DNA of 64,000 nucleotides, from NCBI GenBank assembly GCA_003599145.1, contig QZIT01000006.1:124001-188000 (forward strand), given 5' to 3'. This DNA is from Candidatus Woesearchaeota archaeon. Lineage in GTDB: Archaea > Nanobdellota > Nanobdellia > Woesearchaeales > UBA9642. Positions 8,811-16,967 of this stretch are shown in pieces. The notes below the pieces were generated by a model. That model was not told the origin of the DNA. It saw nothing but the letters and a program-made list of their open reading frames with translations, and did not search any database. Position numbers and translations under genes: made by a program. The stretch's first letter is position 1. Each line of letters starts with the position of its first letter.

Positions 8811-9296
8811 ATGGACCTTAAACTTGAACAGGATATTAGGGATATGCATACGGACATTAAGCATATCAGAAGACATCTTGTAGAAAAAGAGCCTGATCAT
8901 TTCTCAAAAAGAGACATCGTCAGTGCGTTTTTTGGCGCAATCTTTATGGGGCTTACATTTCTTTTCAAAGGCCTGCTCATTCAAGTTGGCCTCAATATAC
9001 CTTGGGGAAGCATTGCCATCATTGTCACTTCCACAATCTTCATTTTGTCTACGCAAATATATTTTATTGGCTATAAGAGAGTAAGCAATAAAGAGGAAAG
9101 GCATTTCGGCCAGTTTTTGGTAAAACGGCTGTTCACTATTTATGGCATTGCTTTGATTGTTTCTTTTTATTTGCTGTATATTTTTAATTTCTTGGTGCTT
9201 GTGGGAAGCCTTGCAAATTTAGCGAAATTGACGCTTATCCTAAGCATGCCCTGTGCTATTGGCGCTGCAATAGGGGATTTGCTGAAAAAATATTAA
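8811..9296 (+). CDS. Membrane protein, DUF2391-like
   Basis: A 161-residue protein with an N-terminal soluble helix (KLEQDIRDMHTDIKHI), then four predicted membrane spans at about residues 43-63, 68-90, 108-130 and 135-157. The arrangement resembles the putative integral membrane proteins of DUF2391, but this is from memory and moderate in strength. It begins 2 nt after the preceding small acidic gene. Confidence 0.6.
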   Translation: MDLKLEQDIRDMHTDIKHIRRHLVEKEPDHFSKRDIVSAFFGAIFMGLTFLFKGLLIQVGLNIPWGSIAIIVTSTIFILSTQIYFIGYKRVSNKEERHFGQFLVKRLFTIYGIALIVSFYLLYIFNFLVLVGSLANLAKLTLILSMPCAIGAAIGDLLKKY

Positions 9297-9327
9297 AACA
9301 TATAAATGCAGCCATTTTCTGATAATC

Positions 9328-9762
9328 ATGCAATCAACCGATAGATACAAATTCATTGACCACACTGCTGATGCCAAGTATCAGGCGTATGGAAAAAATC
9401 TTGAAGAAGCATTTGTCAATGCAGCCATGGCCATGAACGCCATCATTATTGATGAAGAAAAAGTAAAATCCAAGATCTTTAAAACTATTCATGTTACAGG
9501 AAAGGATTTGAAAAACCTTTTGTATAATTTTTTAGAGGATATTCTAGTTATTTTGGATGCAGAGATGTTTTTGCTTGCGAAGATAAAGAATCTTAAAATA
9601 GAGCATATTGACAAAATGTACATGCTTACTGCTTTGTTAGAGGGAGATGTTGCAACAGAGGATTATCAAACAAATGAGCATGTCAAAGCAGTAACGTATA
9701 ATGACATGGAAATAAAAGAGGATAAAAAAGGCGTTTCTATAACTGTTGTGGTTGATTTATAA
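9328..9762 (+). CDS. Archease (RtcB activator)
   Basis: A 144-residue archease. The N-terminal FIDHTADAKYQAYG is the family signature, with Asp near 12 and the C-terminal VVDL metal-binding Asp at 143. Archease speeds guanylylation and multiple turnover of the RNA ligase RtcB. The rtcB gene follows one small gene later, so the pair supplies exon ligation for tRNA splicing, which matters here because three tRNAs in the window appear interrupted. Confidence 0.92.
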   Translation: MQSTDRYKFIDHTADAKYQAYGKNLEEAFVNAAMAMNAIIIDEEKVKSKIFKTIHVTGKDLKNLLYNFLEDILVILDAEMFLLAKIKNLKIEHIDKMYMLTALLEGDVATEDYQTNEHVKAVTYNDMEIKEDKKGVSITVVVDL

Positions 9763-9778
9763 ATTGAGAGGTGAACCT

Positions 9779-9964
9779 ATGAAGAAAAAAATAAAGAACA
9801 TCTGCGGCGGAGGAAGTGCAGTCTATGGCCTGGGTTTTGTTGGCGCGGCAATCTATTACATTTCAACTGCGACAGGATTCTGGATGGGTGTTCTGGGAGT
9901 TTTAAAAGCCGCTGTTTGGCCTGTTTTTGTCGTGTATGGTTTGCTTGGATTTTTAGGAATGTGA
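9779..9964 (+). CDS. Small two-helix membrane protein
   Basis: A 61-residue protein with a basic N-terminus (MKKKIKNICGG) and two glycine- and alanine-rich hydrophobic spans at about 14-33 and 37-58. GAGAGGTG precedes ATG 9779 by a few bases. It sits between archease and rtcB in the same orientation, 16 nt after archease. No family is recognised; its place between two tRNA ligation genes may be chance. Confidence 0.6.
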   Translation: MKKKIKNICGGGSAVYGLGFVGAAIYYISTATGFWMGVLGVLKAAVWPVFVVYGLLGFLGM

Positions 9965-10004
9965 TTTTGCAAACCTTTATAAAAACACCGAAGTTCTTTT
10001 GACT

Positions 10005-11426
10005 ATGGAATTAAAAAAGATAAGCAGCTATGTTTGGGAAATACCAAAATCGGGAAATATGCTCGTTCCTGGTAAAGTATTTACTTCAGAAAAGCTTTTG
10101 GAAAACTTGAAAGGAGATAAAACCTTAGAGCAAGTAAGAAACGTTGCTTGTTTAAAGGGCATTATTCAAAATTCTATTGTCATGCCAGATGGCCATCAGG
10201 GTTACGGTTTTCCTATAGGCGGTGTTGCAGCTTTTGATTTAAACGATGGCATAGTTTCTCCAGGAGGCGTTGGTTATGATATTAATTGCGGTGTCAGAGT
10301 CATTACCAGTCCTTTTACAGAAAAGCAGATTGACAGCAAAAAGAAAGAACTGCTCAATGAGCTGTTTAGACAGGTTCCTGCAGGCGTTGGAAAAGCAAGC
10401 GTAACAAAACTGAGCAAAGACGTATTACTGGAAATTTTGCAGAAAGGAGCTGCGTGGGCTGTCAAAGAAGGCTATGGAACTAAAGCTGATTTGCAGAGAA
10501 TGGAAGAGTATGGCAGTGTTTCAAAGGCAGATCCTCATGCAGTAAGCCAGAAAGCAATATCCAGAGGGCAACCGCAGGTAGGCACGTTAGGCAGTGGCAA
10601 TCATTTTTTGGAAATACAAAAAGTGGATAAAATTTATGATGAAAACATTGCAAAGTTATTTGGTTTTCATAATGAAGGCCAAATTGCAGTCATGATTCAT
10701 TCAGGAAGCAGAGGATTAGGCCATCAGGTAGCAAGCGATTTTATTAAATCTATGGACGATAAATATGGTCATGAGCATTTGCCTGACAGAGAATTAATTT
10801 CAGCGCCTATGCAATCAGAACTCTCTCAGGAATATTTTAAGGCAATGTGGTCTGCAATGAACTTTGCATTTACCAATAGGCAGATGATGACCCACTGGAC
10901 GAGAGAGTCTTTTAAAAAAATTCTTGGAAGCAATGATGATATGAATATCGTCTATGATGTCTGCCATAACATTGCAAAAATAGAAGAGCATGTTATTGAT
11001 GGAGAAAAAAGAAAAGTTTGCGTCCATAGAAAAGGAGCAACAAGAAGTTTTGGTCCAGGCAGGGAGGAAATTCCTGAAGTGTACAGAAACATAGGGCAGC
11101 CTGTTATTATTCCAGGAAGCATGGGAACAGCAAGCTATGTTTTACTGGGCACTAAAAAAGCAGAAGAGATTTCCTTTGGAAGCACTGCGCACGGAGCAGG
11201 AAGAGTCATGTCACGTTCAAGAGCCTTGCAGACATTTAGAGGGGAATCTGTTGTTAAGGATTTGGAAAGCAAAAACATTCTGGTTAAAGGAACTTCCTGG
11301 AAGGGCATAGCAGAAGAAACCTATCAGGTATACAAGGATGTTGATGAAGTCATTAATGTATCGCATAATGCAGGTATAGGCAAAATGATTGTTCGATTAG
11401 TTCCTATTGCAGTCATGAAAGGTTAA
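10005..11426 (+). CDS. rtcB: RtcB tRNA-splicing ligase
   Basis: A 473-residue RtcB, which joins 2',3'-cyclic phosphate and 5'-OH RNA ends after tRNA intron removal, using GTP and Mn. Visible ligands include D92 and C95 (YDINCGVR), GSGNHFLEI, HSGSRGLGHQ, VHRKGATRSFGPG, and the guanylylated His in STAHGAGRVMSR. Length is normal and no intein is present. The ATG at 10005 is preferred over TTG 9999; a TATA box (cctttataaa, about 9973-9982) lies the usual distance ahead. Confidence 0.97.
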   Translation: MELKKISSYVWEIPKSGNMLVPGKVFTSEKLLENLKGDKTLEQVRNVACLKGIIQNSIVMPDGHQGYGFPIGGVAAFDLNDGIVSPGGVGYDINCGVRVITSPFTEKQIDSKKKELLNELFRQVPAGVGKASVTKLSKDVLLEILQKGAAWAVKEGYGTKADLQRMEEYGSVSKADPHAVSQKAISRGQPQVGTLGSGNHFLEIQKVDKIYDENIAKLFGFHNEGQIAVMIHSGSRGLGHQVASDFIKSMDDKYGHEHLPDRELISAPMQSELSQEYFKAMWSAMNFAFTNRQMMTHWTRESFKKILGSNDDMNIVYDVCHNIAKIEEHVIDGEKRKVCVHRKGATRSFGPGREEIPEVYRNIGQPVIIPGSMGTASYVLLGTKKAEEISFGSTAHGAGRVMSRSRALQTFRGESVVKDLESKNILVKGTSWKGIAEETYQVYKDVDEVINVSHNAGIGKMIVRLVPIAVMKG

Positions 11427-11464
11427 TTTTAGCAAACTTTAAGAAGTGTCGCTTCTTTTTATTG

Positions 11465-12214
11465 ATGATGAGAAAGCCTTTTGTTGTTACCTTTGTTATC
11501 CTGTTTCTTTTTTCCCTTTTGGCTATTCCTTTCATCCATGCCTATGAAATAGACTCTTTTGTCAATGACTATGCAGATGTTTTGACAGATGAAGATGAAT
11601 ATGAGCTTACATCCATTTTAATCAGCATATTTGATTCAGGCGCTGCAGAATATGCCGTTGTTACGGTTCCCAGTTTAGGAGGGCAGGATATTGAATCGTA
11701 CTCGTTTAATCTTGCCAATGGCGTTTTAGGAGATCCTGAGAAAAACAATGGATTGCTGTTGTTGGTTGCCATTGAAGACCGTGAATACAGATTTGAAGTG
11801 GGCAGAGGCTTAGAGCCAACATTAAATGATGCTTTGGTAGGAAGAATAGGAAGATATTATTTAGTTCCTTATTTCAAAGAAGGCAACTATGGACAGGGCA
11901 TGATTGAAGCAAGTTTAGCTCTGGAAAGAATGTTGATCAATGGAGAATCACTTCCCGAAGAGAAATCAGAAATAGACTGGTTTGTATGGACGATGATTAT
12001 TTTTGCTCTTGTTTTTATGATATTCCCTTTTGTTCTGGCGCTCTTCCGATGGAAAAGAACAAAAGAGTATTTTACTGCAGCCGCAGGAGCAGCAAGCATG
12101 TGGAACAGCTATCGCAGTTCAGGAGGATTTTCAGGCAGTCGTTCAGGTGGACGCTCAGGCAGGAGCTTTGGAGGGGGAAGTTTTGGAGGAGGAGGAAGTT
12201 CAGGAAGGTGGTAA
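11465..12214 (+). CDS. TPM domain protein with Gly/Ser-rich tail
   Basis: About 250 residues: a signal peptide (ends near FIHA), a TPM domain (VNDYADVLTDEDEYEL, then FEVGRGLEPTLND), a membrane span at about 175-195, and a tail of Gly/Ser/Arg repeats ending GGGGSSGRW. This is the YgcG-like TPM arrangement, with the domain outside the cell. ATG codons at 11465 and 11468 are both possible. It heads a tight operon with a Zn-ribbon gene and a LemA gene, a pairing seen in bacteria. Confidence 0.85.
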   Translation: MMRKPFVVTFVILFLFSLLAIPFIHAYEIDSFVNDYADVLTDEDEYELTSILISIFDSGAAEYAVVTVPSLGGQDIESYSFNLANGVLGDPEKNNGLLLLVAIEDREYRFEVGRGLEPTLNDALVGRIGRYYLVPYFKEGNYGQGMIEASLALERMLINGESLPEEKSEIDWFVWTMIIFALVFMIFPFVLALFRWKRTKEYFTAAAGAASMWNSYRSSGGFSGSRSGGRSGRSFGGGSFGGGGSSGRW

Positions 12215-12215
12215 C

Positions 12216-12362
12216 ATGGAAAAAACTATTGATTGTCCAAAGTGCAAAACAAAAATGAAAAAGTTAAAAAAGAATGGCGTTGTTCTTGATATATGCTCAA
12301 AGTGCAGGGGCATGTGGGTAGATGCCCATGAAATACAAAAATTGCTGAAGGTGGAGAAATGA
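12216..12362 (+). CDS. TFIIB-type zinc-ribbon mini-protein
   Basis: A 48-residue protein with CPKC and CSKC, the zf-TFIIB pattern, with CRGMW typical of that family. It starts 1 nt after the TPM gene stop and its TGA overlaps the LemA ATG (ATGA), so translation is coupled. AGGTGG upstream serves as the ribosome site. Function is unknown; context ties it to the TPM/LemA pair. Confidence 0.8.
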   Translation: MEKTIDCPKCKTKMKKLKKNGVVLDICSKCRGMWVDAHEIQKLLKVEK

Positions 12363-12931
12363 AAAAAACAGGAATGATTCTTATCGTGGCCGCATTGCTT
12401 TTATTGATTATAGTCATTTGGGGAATTTCAGCGTACAATGGTTTGGTAAGAAGCGATGAAACCGTGAAGGAAAAATGGGCTAACGTCCAGTCTGCCTATC
12501 AAAGAAGAGCTGATTTGATTCCTAATTTGGTTGCAACGGTAAAGCAGTATTCTGATTATGAAGGAGATGTTTTAACAGAGATAACCAATGCAAGAGCTTC
12601 TTTATTAAATGCACAGACGCCTGCAGAACTGCAGTCTGCTGATGCGCAAATGAATGCTGCGCTTGCAAGATTGTTGGTGGTTGTGGAAAATTATCCTGAC
12701 TTAAAGGCCAATGAAAATTACCTGTCATTGCAGGATGAATTGGCAGGAACTGAAAATAGAATTAAAGTAGAACGGGATATCTATAACAATGCAGTGAAAA
12801 ATTACAACATCAAAACAAGAGTGTTTCCATCGAGCATGATTGCAGGCATGTATGTGTTTGAAAGTTATGATTCCTTTATTGCAGATGAAAATGCAGAAAA
12901 CGCTCCTGATGTTGGAAGCTTATTTGAATGA
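12359..12931 (+). CDS. LemA family membrane protein
   Basis: A 190-residue LemA protein: one N-terminal membrane span (about 5-24), then the conserved coiled-coil helices, with YNGLVRSDETVKEKWANV and QRRADLIPNLVATVK as the signature. C-terminal motifs YNIKTRVFPSSMIA and the final Phe-containing region fit. LemA faces outside and its role is unclear in any organism. It is third in the TPM/Zn-ribbon/LemA operon and overlaps the convergent lipoprotein by 12 nt. Confidence 0.93.
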   Translation: MKKTGMILIVAALLLLIIVIWGISAYNGLVRSDETVKEKWANVQSAYQRRADLIPNLVATVKQYSDYEGDVLTEITNARASLLNAQTPAELQSADAQMNAALARLLVVVENYPDLKANENYLSLQDELAGTENRIKVERDIYNNAVKNYNIKTRVFPSSMIAGMYVFESYDSFIADENAENAPDVGSLFE

Positions 12932-13801
12932 AGAAACAATCTGCTTGAATAACAAAGAATCTTCTGCTGAAGGGGTTCCGCAGTCATTGCAGCCGAGATG
13001 GAATGCTCCTGTTTTTAGTTCTCTCGTTGCATCGACGGAAACGCCGTTTACCCATGGATGTTCACCGCCAAGCTCGTAAAAAAGGCTGTGTAATTCTCCA
13101 ATTTCAAGACTTGCTGTATCTCCGAAAAATTCCCTTTCTCTTACCATAAAATAGTTTCCGGGATTTCTGTCATCAAGATAGTGCCTGCCATCTCCTCCAA
13201 AATTTCCTTTTGTGTACGGCTTATCTTTTGTTATTTTTCCTTTTTCAAATTTAAAAACTGGCTTTTCTGTTCCAAACGCTCTTGTCCACGAGCCGTCTGA
13301 AGTAAACCGGTCAAATGTTGTGGTGTAATGTCCCCATGAGTTTCTTTCATACGTATCTCTTGTTTCCAATGAGCCATCAAGGTCATACGTTTCTGCAATA
13401 TACATGCCTTTTCCCAATGGCTTTGTTTGTCCAACATAGAATAAAGGGTAATCTTCTTCTTTTTGAGCCAAGGATATGCCTGTTGAAACAAAATGCCCTG
13501 TTTTTGTTGTTGTATCTTGTAAAACGTGATAGGTTCTCATGCCTCTTTCTGGAAAAGGGTCAAATTGTTGTGGAAAAAATTGATCGTAAAGAATCGCATA
13601 CTTACTAACGTCATCATAATCTATTTTTTGCCTTTGGCTTACTGCGGTCCTTAATTTTTGTTCTAAAGGAATAACTTGTTTAACTGCTTGCACTACAGGT
13701 GCTTTCTGTACAGGCTGTTCATCTTTTGAGCAGGTTCCAGCAAAAAAGGACAGTCCAATAATTGCTGCCAAGCTTCCTATGACTTTTCCTCTGGCTACCA
13801 T
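12920..13801 (-). CDS. Lipoprotein of unknown function
   Basis: A 293-residue protein with a signal peptide ending FAGTC, a lipobox with Cys at about 25. The mature part is rich in aromatic and charged residues, looks beta-rich, and ends with HLGCNDCGTP, two close cysteines. No family is recognised. The 3' end overlaps lemA tail to tail. A symmetric TTTATAAA lies just upstream of the start at about 13824-13831. Confidence 0.65.
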   Translation of the reverse strand: MVARGKVIGSLAAIIGLSFFAGTCSKDEQPVQKAPVVQAVKQVIPLEQKLRTAVSQRQKIDYDDVSKYAILYDQFFPQQFDPFPERGMRTYHVLQDTTTKTGHFVSTGISLAQKEEDYPLFYVGQTKPLGKGMYIAETYDLDGSLETRDTYERNSWGHYTTTFDRFTSDGSWTRAFGTEKPVFKFEKGKITKDKPYTKGNFGGDGRHYLDDRNPGNYFMVREREFFGDTASLEIGELHSLFYELGGEHPWVNGVSVDATRELKTGAFHLGCNDCGTPSAEDSLLFKQIVSSFK

Positions 13802-13902
13802 AGTCTAAGGAGACGAATGCGGGTTTATAAATCTTTCTATTTTTACTACTCTATATTGGTAACAATATGCATATTTTTAAATGTTGCATGCTTTCTGCGT
13901 TT

Positions 13903-14394
13903 ATGCCTGATTTAGAAACGAGCATAAAAGAATATGAAAAAGCTGTCAATGTCAAAGCATGGCTGGTTGATACTTCTGCAAGAATACTTTTTTATGTGCC
14001 TATTATGGGTGTTTGGGAAAAATACGTTGCAGGCCTTGAGAATCCAGAACTTCTTAAGTCAAGGGCATCAGCGGTAGCCATTAATCTTATTTTTGGCAGA
14101 ATGCATGGAAAAGTAAGAGAATATGTTTCAAAGGTAACTCGTACTGATGAAACTAGCTCAAAAAAAAGAAAATTTTTAGCTGATTCTCTTTCAGGATTTA
14201 TTATAGGAATAACTTCTTATGCTCCTGTCTTGCTTGTTGCGAATGTTTCTCTTGAAGAAGCAGTAGTTGCAATGCCTTTCGCAATTGCTTTAGGAGCATT
14301 TTCAGGAAGGCCTTATGGAGCCTATCACGATTGGTATAGACACCTATGGAAGATGACTCCTGTATATAAATCTACAGACCAAAGCTCTCAGTGA
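13903..14394 (+). CDS. AlaE-like (L-alanine exporter family) membrane protein
   Basis: A 163-residue protein whose order of elements matches bacterial AlaE: VDTSARILFYVPIMGVWEKY, AGLENPELLKSRA, a basic loop, LADSLSGFIIG with a membrane span, and GAFSGRPYGAYHDWYR near the C-terminus. AlaE exports L-alanine in E. coli; substrate here is inference. ATG 13903 is chosen because atatttttaaat (13871-13882) lies about 26 nt upstream; in-frame ATGs at 13867 and 13888 are less likely. The 3' end overlaps the next convergent gene by 23 nt. Confidence 0.75.
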   Translation: MPDLETSIKEYEKAVNVKAWLVDTSARILFYVPIMGVWEKYVAGLENPELLKSRASAVAINLIFGRMHGKVREYVSKVTRTDETSSKKRKFLADSLSGFIIGITSYAPVLLVANVSLEEAVVAMPFAIALGAFSGRPYGAYHDWYRHLWKMTPVYKSTDQSSQ

Positions 14395-14644
14395 ACTCAA
14401 CCAATCGATTATACTCCTGTAGAAACATGCTTCCTTTGTCTGTTAAGAAATAGAATTTTTTTCCTTTCTCCTCTTTTTCCATGACAAATTCCTTTTCCAT
14501 TAAATCTTTTAAATATTCGTTCATCCTCTGATAGGAAAGGTTGCTTTTATACAGCAGGTGAGTCGGCTTTATTTTTCCACCTTTGTCCTGCATGGACTTA
14601 AGGATGTCATGGATAATTTTGATTTTATTTCTTTTTTCAGTCAT
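14372..14644 (-). CDS. Winged-helix regulator (HTH_45-like)
   Basis: A 90-residue winged helix: MTEKRNKIKIIHDILKSM, a recognition region LLYKSNLSYQRMNEYL, a wing GKKFYFLTDKG and a C-terminal helix. This matches the archaeal HTH_45/Sso10a-like group that binds DNA as a dimer. It lies 4 nt downstream of a seven-span membrane protein gene and is probably co-transcribed, hinting that the pair senses something at the membrane (inference). Confidence 0.8.
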   Translation of the reverse strand: MTEKRNKIKIIHDILKSMQDKGGKIKPTHLLYKSNLSYQRMNEYLKDLMEKEFVMEKEEKGKKFYFLTDKGSMFLQEYNRLVEFTESFGL

Positions 14645-14648
14645 AGGA

Positions 14649-15332
14649 TCACTTGCGGAATAATCGGATGAAGTGGATGAGCAACGTAATGAAGGAAATC
14701 AATTGAACAATTTCTGCAGCGACATAGAACGTGTTCCAAACGCTGCTTAATGCAAAGAGCAATTGTGCTCCTGTCAATATGGCAAACGCCAGCAACACGT
14801 TTCGTGATTGCGCTGTTTTTTTCTCAGCATAGTTTTGGTAAAAATAGTGCGTGATGTACAGCAGCAAAATGAATGACACGATAAAAAACAGCGCATAGGC
14901 AACGTAGATGCCTAAAAAGGATGATGTGAACGCGAGTATAAACAACAAGGAAATAAGTTTTTTGTCCTTGACTTTCATATTAAGGGCGATCAGCGTCATG
15001 AACGCAGCAAGCATTAAAATGATATGTGCGGAAAAGCCAAGGAAATTCAATGTTGAAGACTGAATGATGTTTTTTGCAATAGGACTTCCTATAGTCCTAA
15101 TATGCCCCCAGCTGAAATACATAAGTAGATAGCTTCCTGCTCTCGCTGCCAAGGCTGCTCCTATAAAAAAGAACGACAGGGAAAGGTAGAGATATTTTTT
15201 TTCCTTGACCATCCTGAATAATCTGTAGCTGTAAAAGCAAATCAGCAATGCGGTAAACATGCCAAAAAGCTCTATTAAAGAATCATATCCCAGAAACCAG
15301 GAAGGGCTCAGGGCAATATTTACATTTATCAT
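14649..15332 (-). CDS. Polytopic membrane protein paired with regulator
   Basis: A 227-residue protein with about seven predicted membrane spans, short loops and a basic C-terminus (IRLFRK). No catalytic motif is visible. A TATA-like tttataaag lies about 25 nt before the start on the reverse strand. The tight link to the winged-helix gene downstream recalls other archaeal membrane protein/HTH pairs whose job is unknown. Confidence 0.7.
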   Translation of the reverse strand: MINVNIALSPSWFLGYDSLIELFGMFTALLICFYSYRLFRMVKEKKYLYLSLSFFFIGAALAARAGSYLLMYFSWGHIRTIGSPIAKNIIQSSTLNFLGFSAHIILMLAAFMTLIALNMKVKDKKLISLLFILAFTSSFLGIYVAYALFFIVSFILLLYITHYFYQNYAEKKTAQSRNVLLAFAILTGAQLLFALSSVWNTFYVAAEIVQLISFITLLIHFIRLFRK

Positions 15333-15403
15333 TTACTAATGACAGCAATCTTTTCTTTATAAAGTTTGCGTATTTAGAATCTTAATCGCTCTTTAACAAA
15401 CCA

Positions 15404-15446
15404 TTTATAAACAGTTGCCTAGAGTATAGTAGAACAAAACGAGGTG
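15404..15446 (+). promoter_or_regulatory. TATA box and ribosome site of the 48-codon gene
   Basis: tttataaac (15404-15412) is a TATA box and GAGGTGAT (15441-15448) a strong Shine-Dalgarno site 3 nt before ATG 15452. Unlike most lone genes here this one has a leader of roughly 20 nt. Confidence 0.6.
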
Positions 15447-15451
15447 ATAGC

Positions 15452-15598
15452 ATGAAGGAAACTATAAGGAAAATTCACATGACAAAAAATCCAAGACTTG
15501 CCGCCTTGCTTGACAATGATAACTGGAAAGATGATCTTCTCTATGGAGGAGAAATCTACAGTGAAGCAGCTCACGCTCTGACCCATCTCCGTGTATAG
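15452..15598 (+). CDS. 48-residue small protein of unknown function
   Basis: A short ORF with its own TATA box and GAGGTGAT ribosome site. The product starts MKETIRKIHMTKNPRL, is hydrophilic and likely helical, and has no membrane segment or cysteine. It is followed by about 70 nt with two perfect hairpins, the second with a T-run. The unit therefore looks like a short, independent transcript of about 270 nt. I do not recognise it; a dual-function RNA cannot be excluded. Confidence 0.55.
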   Translation: MKETIRKIHMTKNPRLAALLDNDNWKDDLLYGGEIYSEAAHALTHLRV

Positions 15599-15613
15599 TA
15601 ACCACCTTTTCCG

Positions 15614-15636
15614 GGCTATAGCTTCATGCTATAGCC
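15614..15636 (+). other. Perfect 9-bp hairpin downstream of the small gene
   Basis: GGCTATAGC, loop TTCAT, GCTATAGCC. No T-run follows directly, so it may be a stability element or structured part of the small transcript rather than a terminator. Confidence 0.6.
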
Positions 15637-15670
15637 TAGAACCTTTATGATGTGCTTTTCAACCCTCTCG

Positions 15671-15699
15671 GCTGACGACCCCTATCGTCAGCATTTTTT
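15671..15699 (+). terminator. Hairpin-plus-T-run terminator
   Basis: GCTGACGA, loop CCCCTA, TCGTCAGC, followed by ATTTTTT. This has the form of a bacterial intrinsic terminator, and the T-run alone would also suit archaeal RNA polymerase. It ends the small-gene transcript before the promoter at about 15716. Confidence 0.65.
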
Positions 15700-15747
15700 C
15701 ACCCCTTACCAAAAAGTTTATTAACTTGTTCTAGAATAAAACAGTAC

Positions 15748-16362
15748 GTGTTACTGCAAGCGATAGAAACTGCGAGAATAACGCTTGATGACGTTTCTTT
15801 AGATACTCTTGTCGTTGATAACCCTCACGATTATAGGCATGTTGAAGGAGCTATAGCGCAAAGAATGGTTGAGCAATGGCTTTCGGAAATTCCTGGCATG
15901 ACGTTTGACCTGGATTTTCCTCGCAGTGTAGATAGGTATACCATAAGAAGGTCGCATATGGATATTGTTGTGCAGGAAGGCAAGAATTCTGTGCATTCTT
16001 ATGATGCACTTGCTTTTTATGAAGGAAAGCCGGTTGTTGTTGAAGTAAAGTCGCTAAAATGCGGGCATGTTCCTGTTCCAAGAGCTTTGAAGTGTGCAAG
16101 AAGGATTTATCATCAGGATGCAGTAATGCTGATATTTTTTCCGTTCGGATTCAAAGAATTTAGGCACGTTGACCGTCGAATAAAACGGTGGGAACACAAT
16201 CCTCAGGTGCATTGTGTTGATGTAGGGTATACGGTTGATCAATTGCATCAAAAAGTTGAAGAGTATTATCGCGTAAGCGGATTTGAGTATACAGCAAAAA
16301 ATATGCCTGTTCTTAAAATCCCTTCTTTGAGACTTCCTGCTTTCACGCTTAGTCCTGCTTAA
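15748..16362 (+). CDS. PD-(D/E)XK nuclease-like protein
   Basis: A 204-residue basic protein. Residues around SYDALAF and VVVEVKSLK form the D...E-x-K core of PD-(D/E)XK nucleases such as Holliday junction resolvases and restriction enzymes; an upstream Glu in HVEGAIAQRMV could be the extra acidic residue. The GTG at 15748 follows a TATA-like gtttattaac (about 15716-15725) by about 25 nt. Substrate is unknown; the call rests on the motif only. Its stop overlaps the convergent phosphoesterase by 4 nt. Confidence 0.6.
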   Translation: MLLQAIETARITLDDVSLDTLVVDNPHDYRHVEGAIAQRMVEQWLSEIPGMTFDLDFPRSVDRYTIRRSHMDIVVQEGKNSVHSYDALAFYEGKPVVVEVKSLKCGHVPVPRALKCARRIYHQDAVMLIFFPFGFKEFRHVDRRIKRWEHNPQVHCVDVGYTVDQLHQKVEEYYRVSGFEYTAKNMPVLKIPSLRLPAFTLSPA

Positions 16363-16967
16363 TCATTCACTTCTATCAGCGTTCCTTTTCGTGCAACATT
16401 AATCACTTTTGTTTTTCCTATTCTTTCCTCTAGTCCAGAAGCTTCCTCGACATGGCTGCAGATTAAAATATCTGGCTTAAACGTATCGATTGCTTTTCTC
16501 ACGCCTTTGCTTCCGGGAACAAAGTGAGAGAACTTTTCCATAATCGTTCCAGAGGGATGCACATGCGTAACCATGATTTTAACTTTTGCATCTTTGATAT
16601 ACTTGTATCCTTGCTTGAGCAAATCAAAAATTTCAGTTTCTGTTATTTGATGTATGCCTATATTGACTCCGGAACATCCAAAAAACCCAATGTTCTTATG
16701 CTTGATGCTGTAGCCGTGAATATTTTTCTGTCCATATAATTCAGCGAGGAATTCTGCTGTCGCAATGCTTTCGTGATTGCCCGGCACAAAAATAACTTTC
16801 TGGTTTTTTTTGACAAACGGCCCTAAGATGCCTTCTGTTGATTTTTCTGCGTCAGTCAAATCTCCGCATAAAATAACTAAATCTGCTTTTTCTTTCTGTG
16901 CCTGCTCTGCCAGCTTTTCTGCCAATCGTTTATCTCCGTGAATATCCCCTACTGAAAAGATTCTCAT
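16359..16967 (-). CDS. Calcineurin-like metallophosphoesterase
   Basis: A 202-residue enzyme with the complete two-metal site: GDIHGD (7-12), CGDLTD, PGNHES, VTHVHPSG and CSHVEE. The compact form resembles archaeal phosphodiesterases of the MJ0936/YfcE type. The physiological substrate cannot be told from sequence. It overlaps the upstream threonylcarbamoyl-AMP synthase gene by 4 nt (ATG within its end), so they are an operon. Confidence 0.9.
   Translation of the reverse strand: MRIFSVGDIHGDKRLAEKLAEQAQKEKADLVILCGDLTDAEKSTEGILGPFVKKNQKVIFVPGNHESIATAEFLAELYGQKNIHGYSIKHKNIGFFGCSGVNIGIHQITETEIFDLLKQGYKYIKDAKVKIMVTHVHPSGTIMEKFSHFVPGSKGVRKAIDTFKPDILICSHVEEASGLEERIGKTKVINVARKGTLIEVND

Noticed and set aside
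10005-11426. Intein in RtcB
   Set aside because: The length is normal at 473 residues and all motifs are contiguous.
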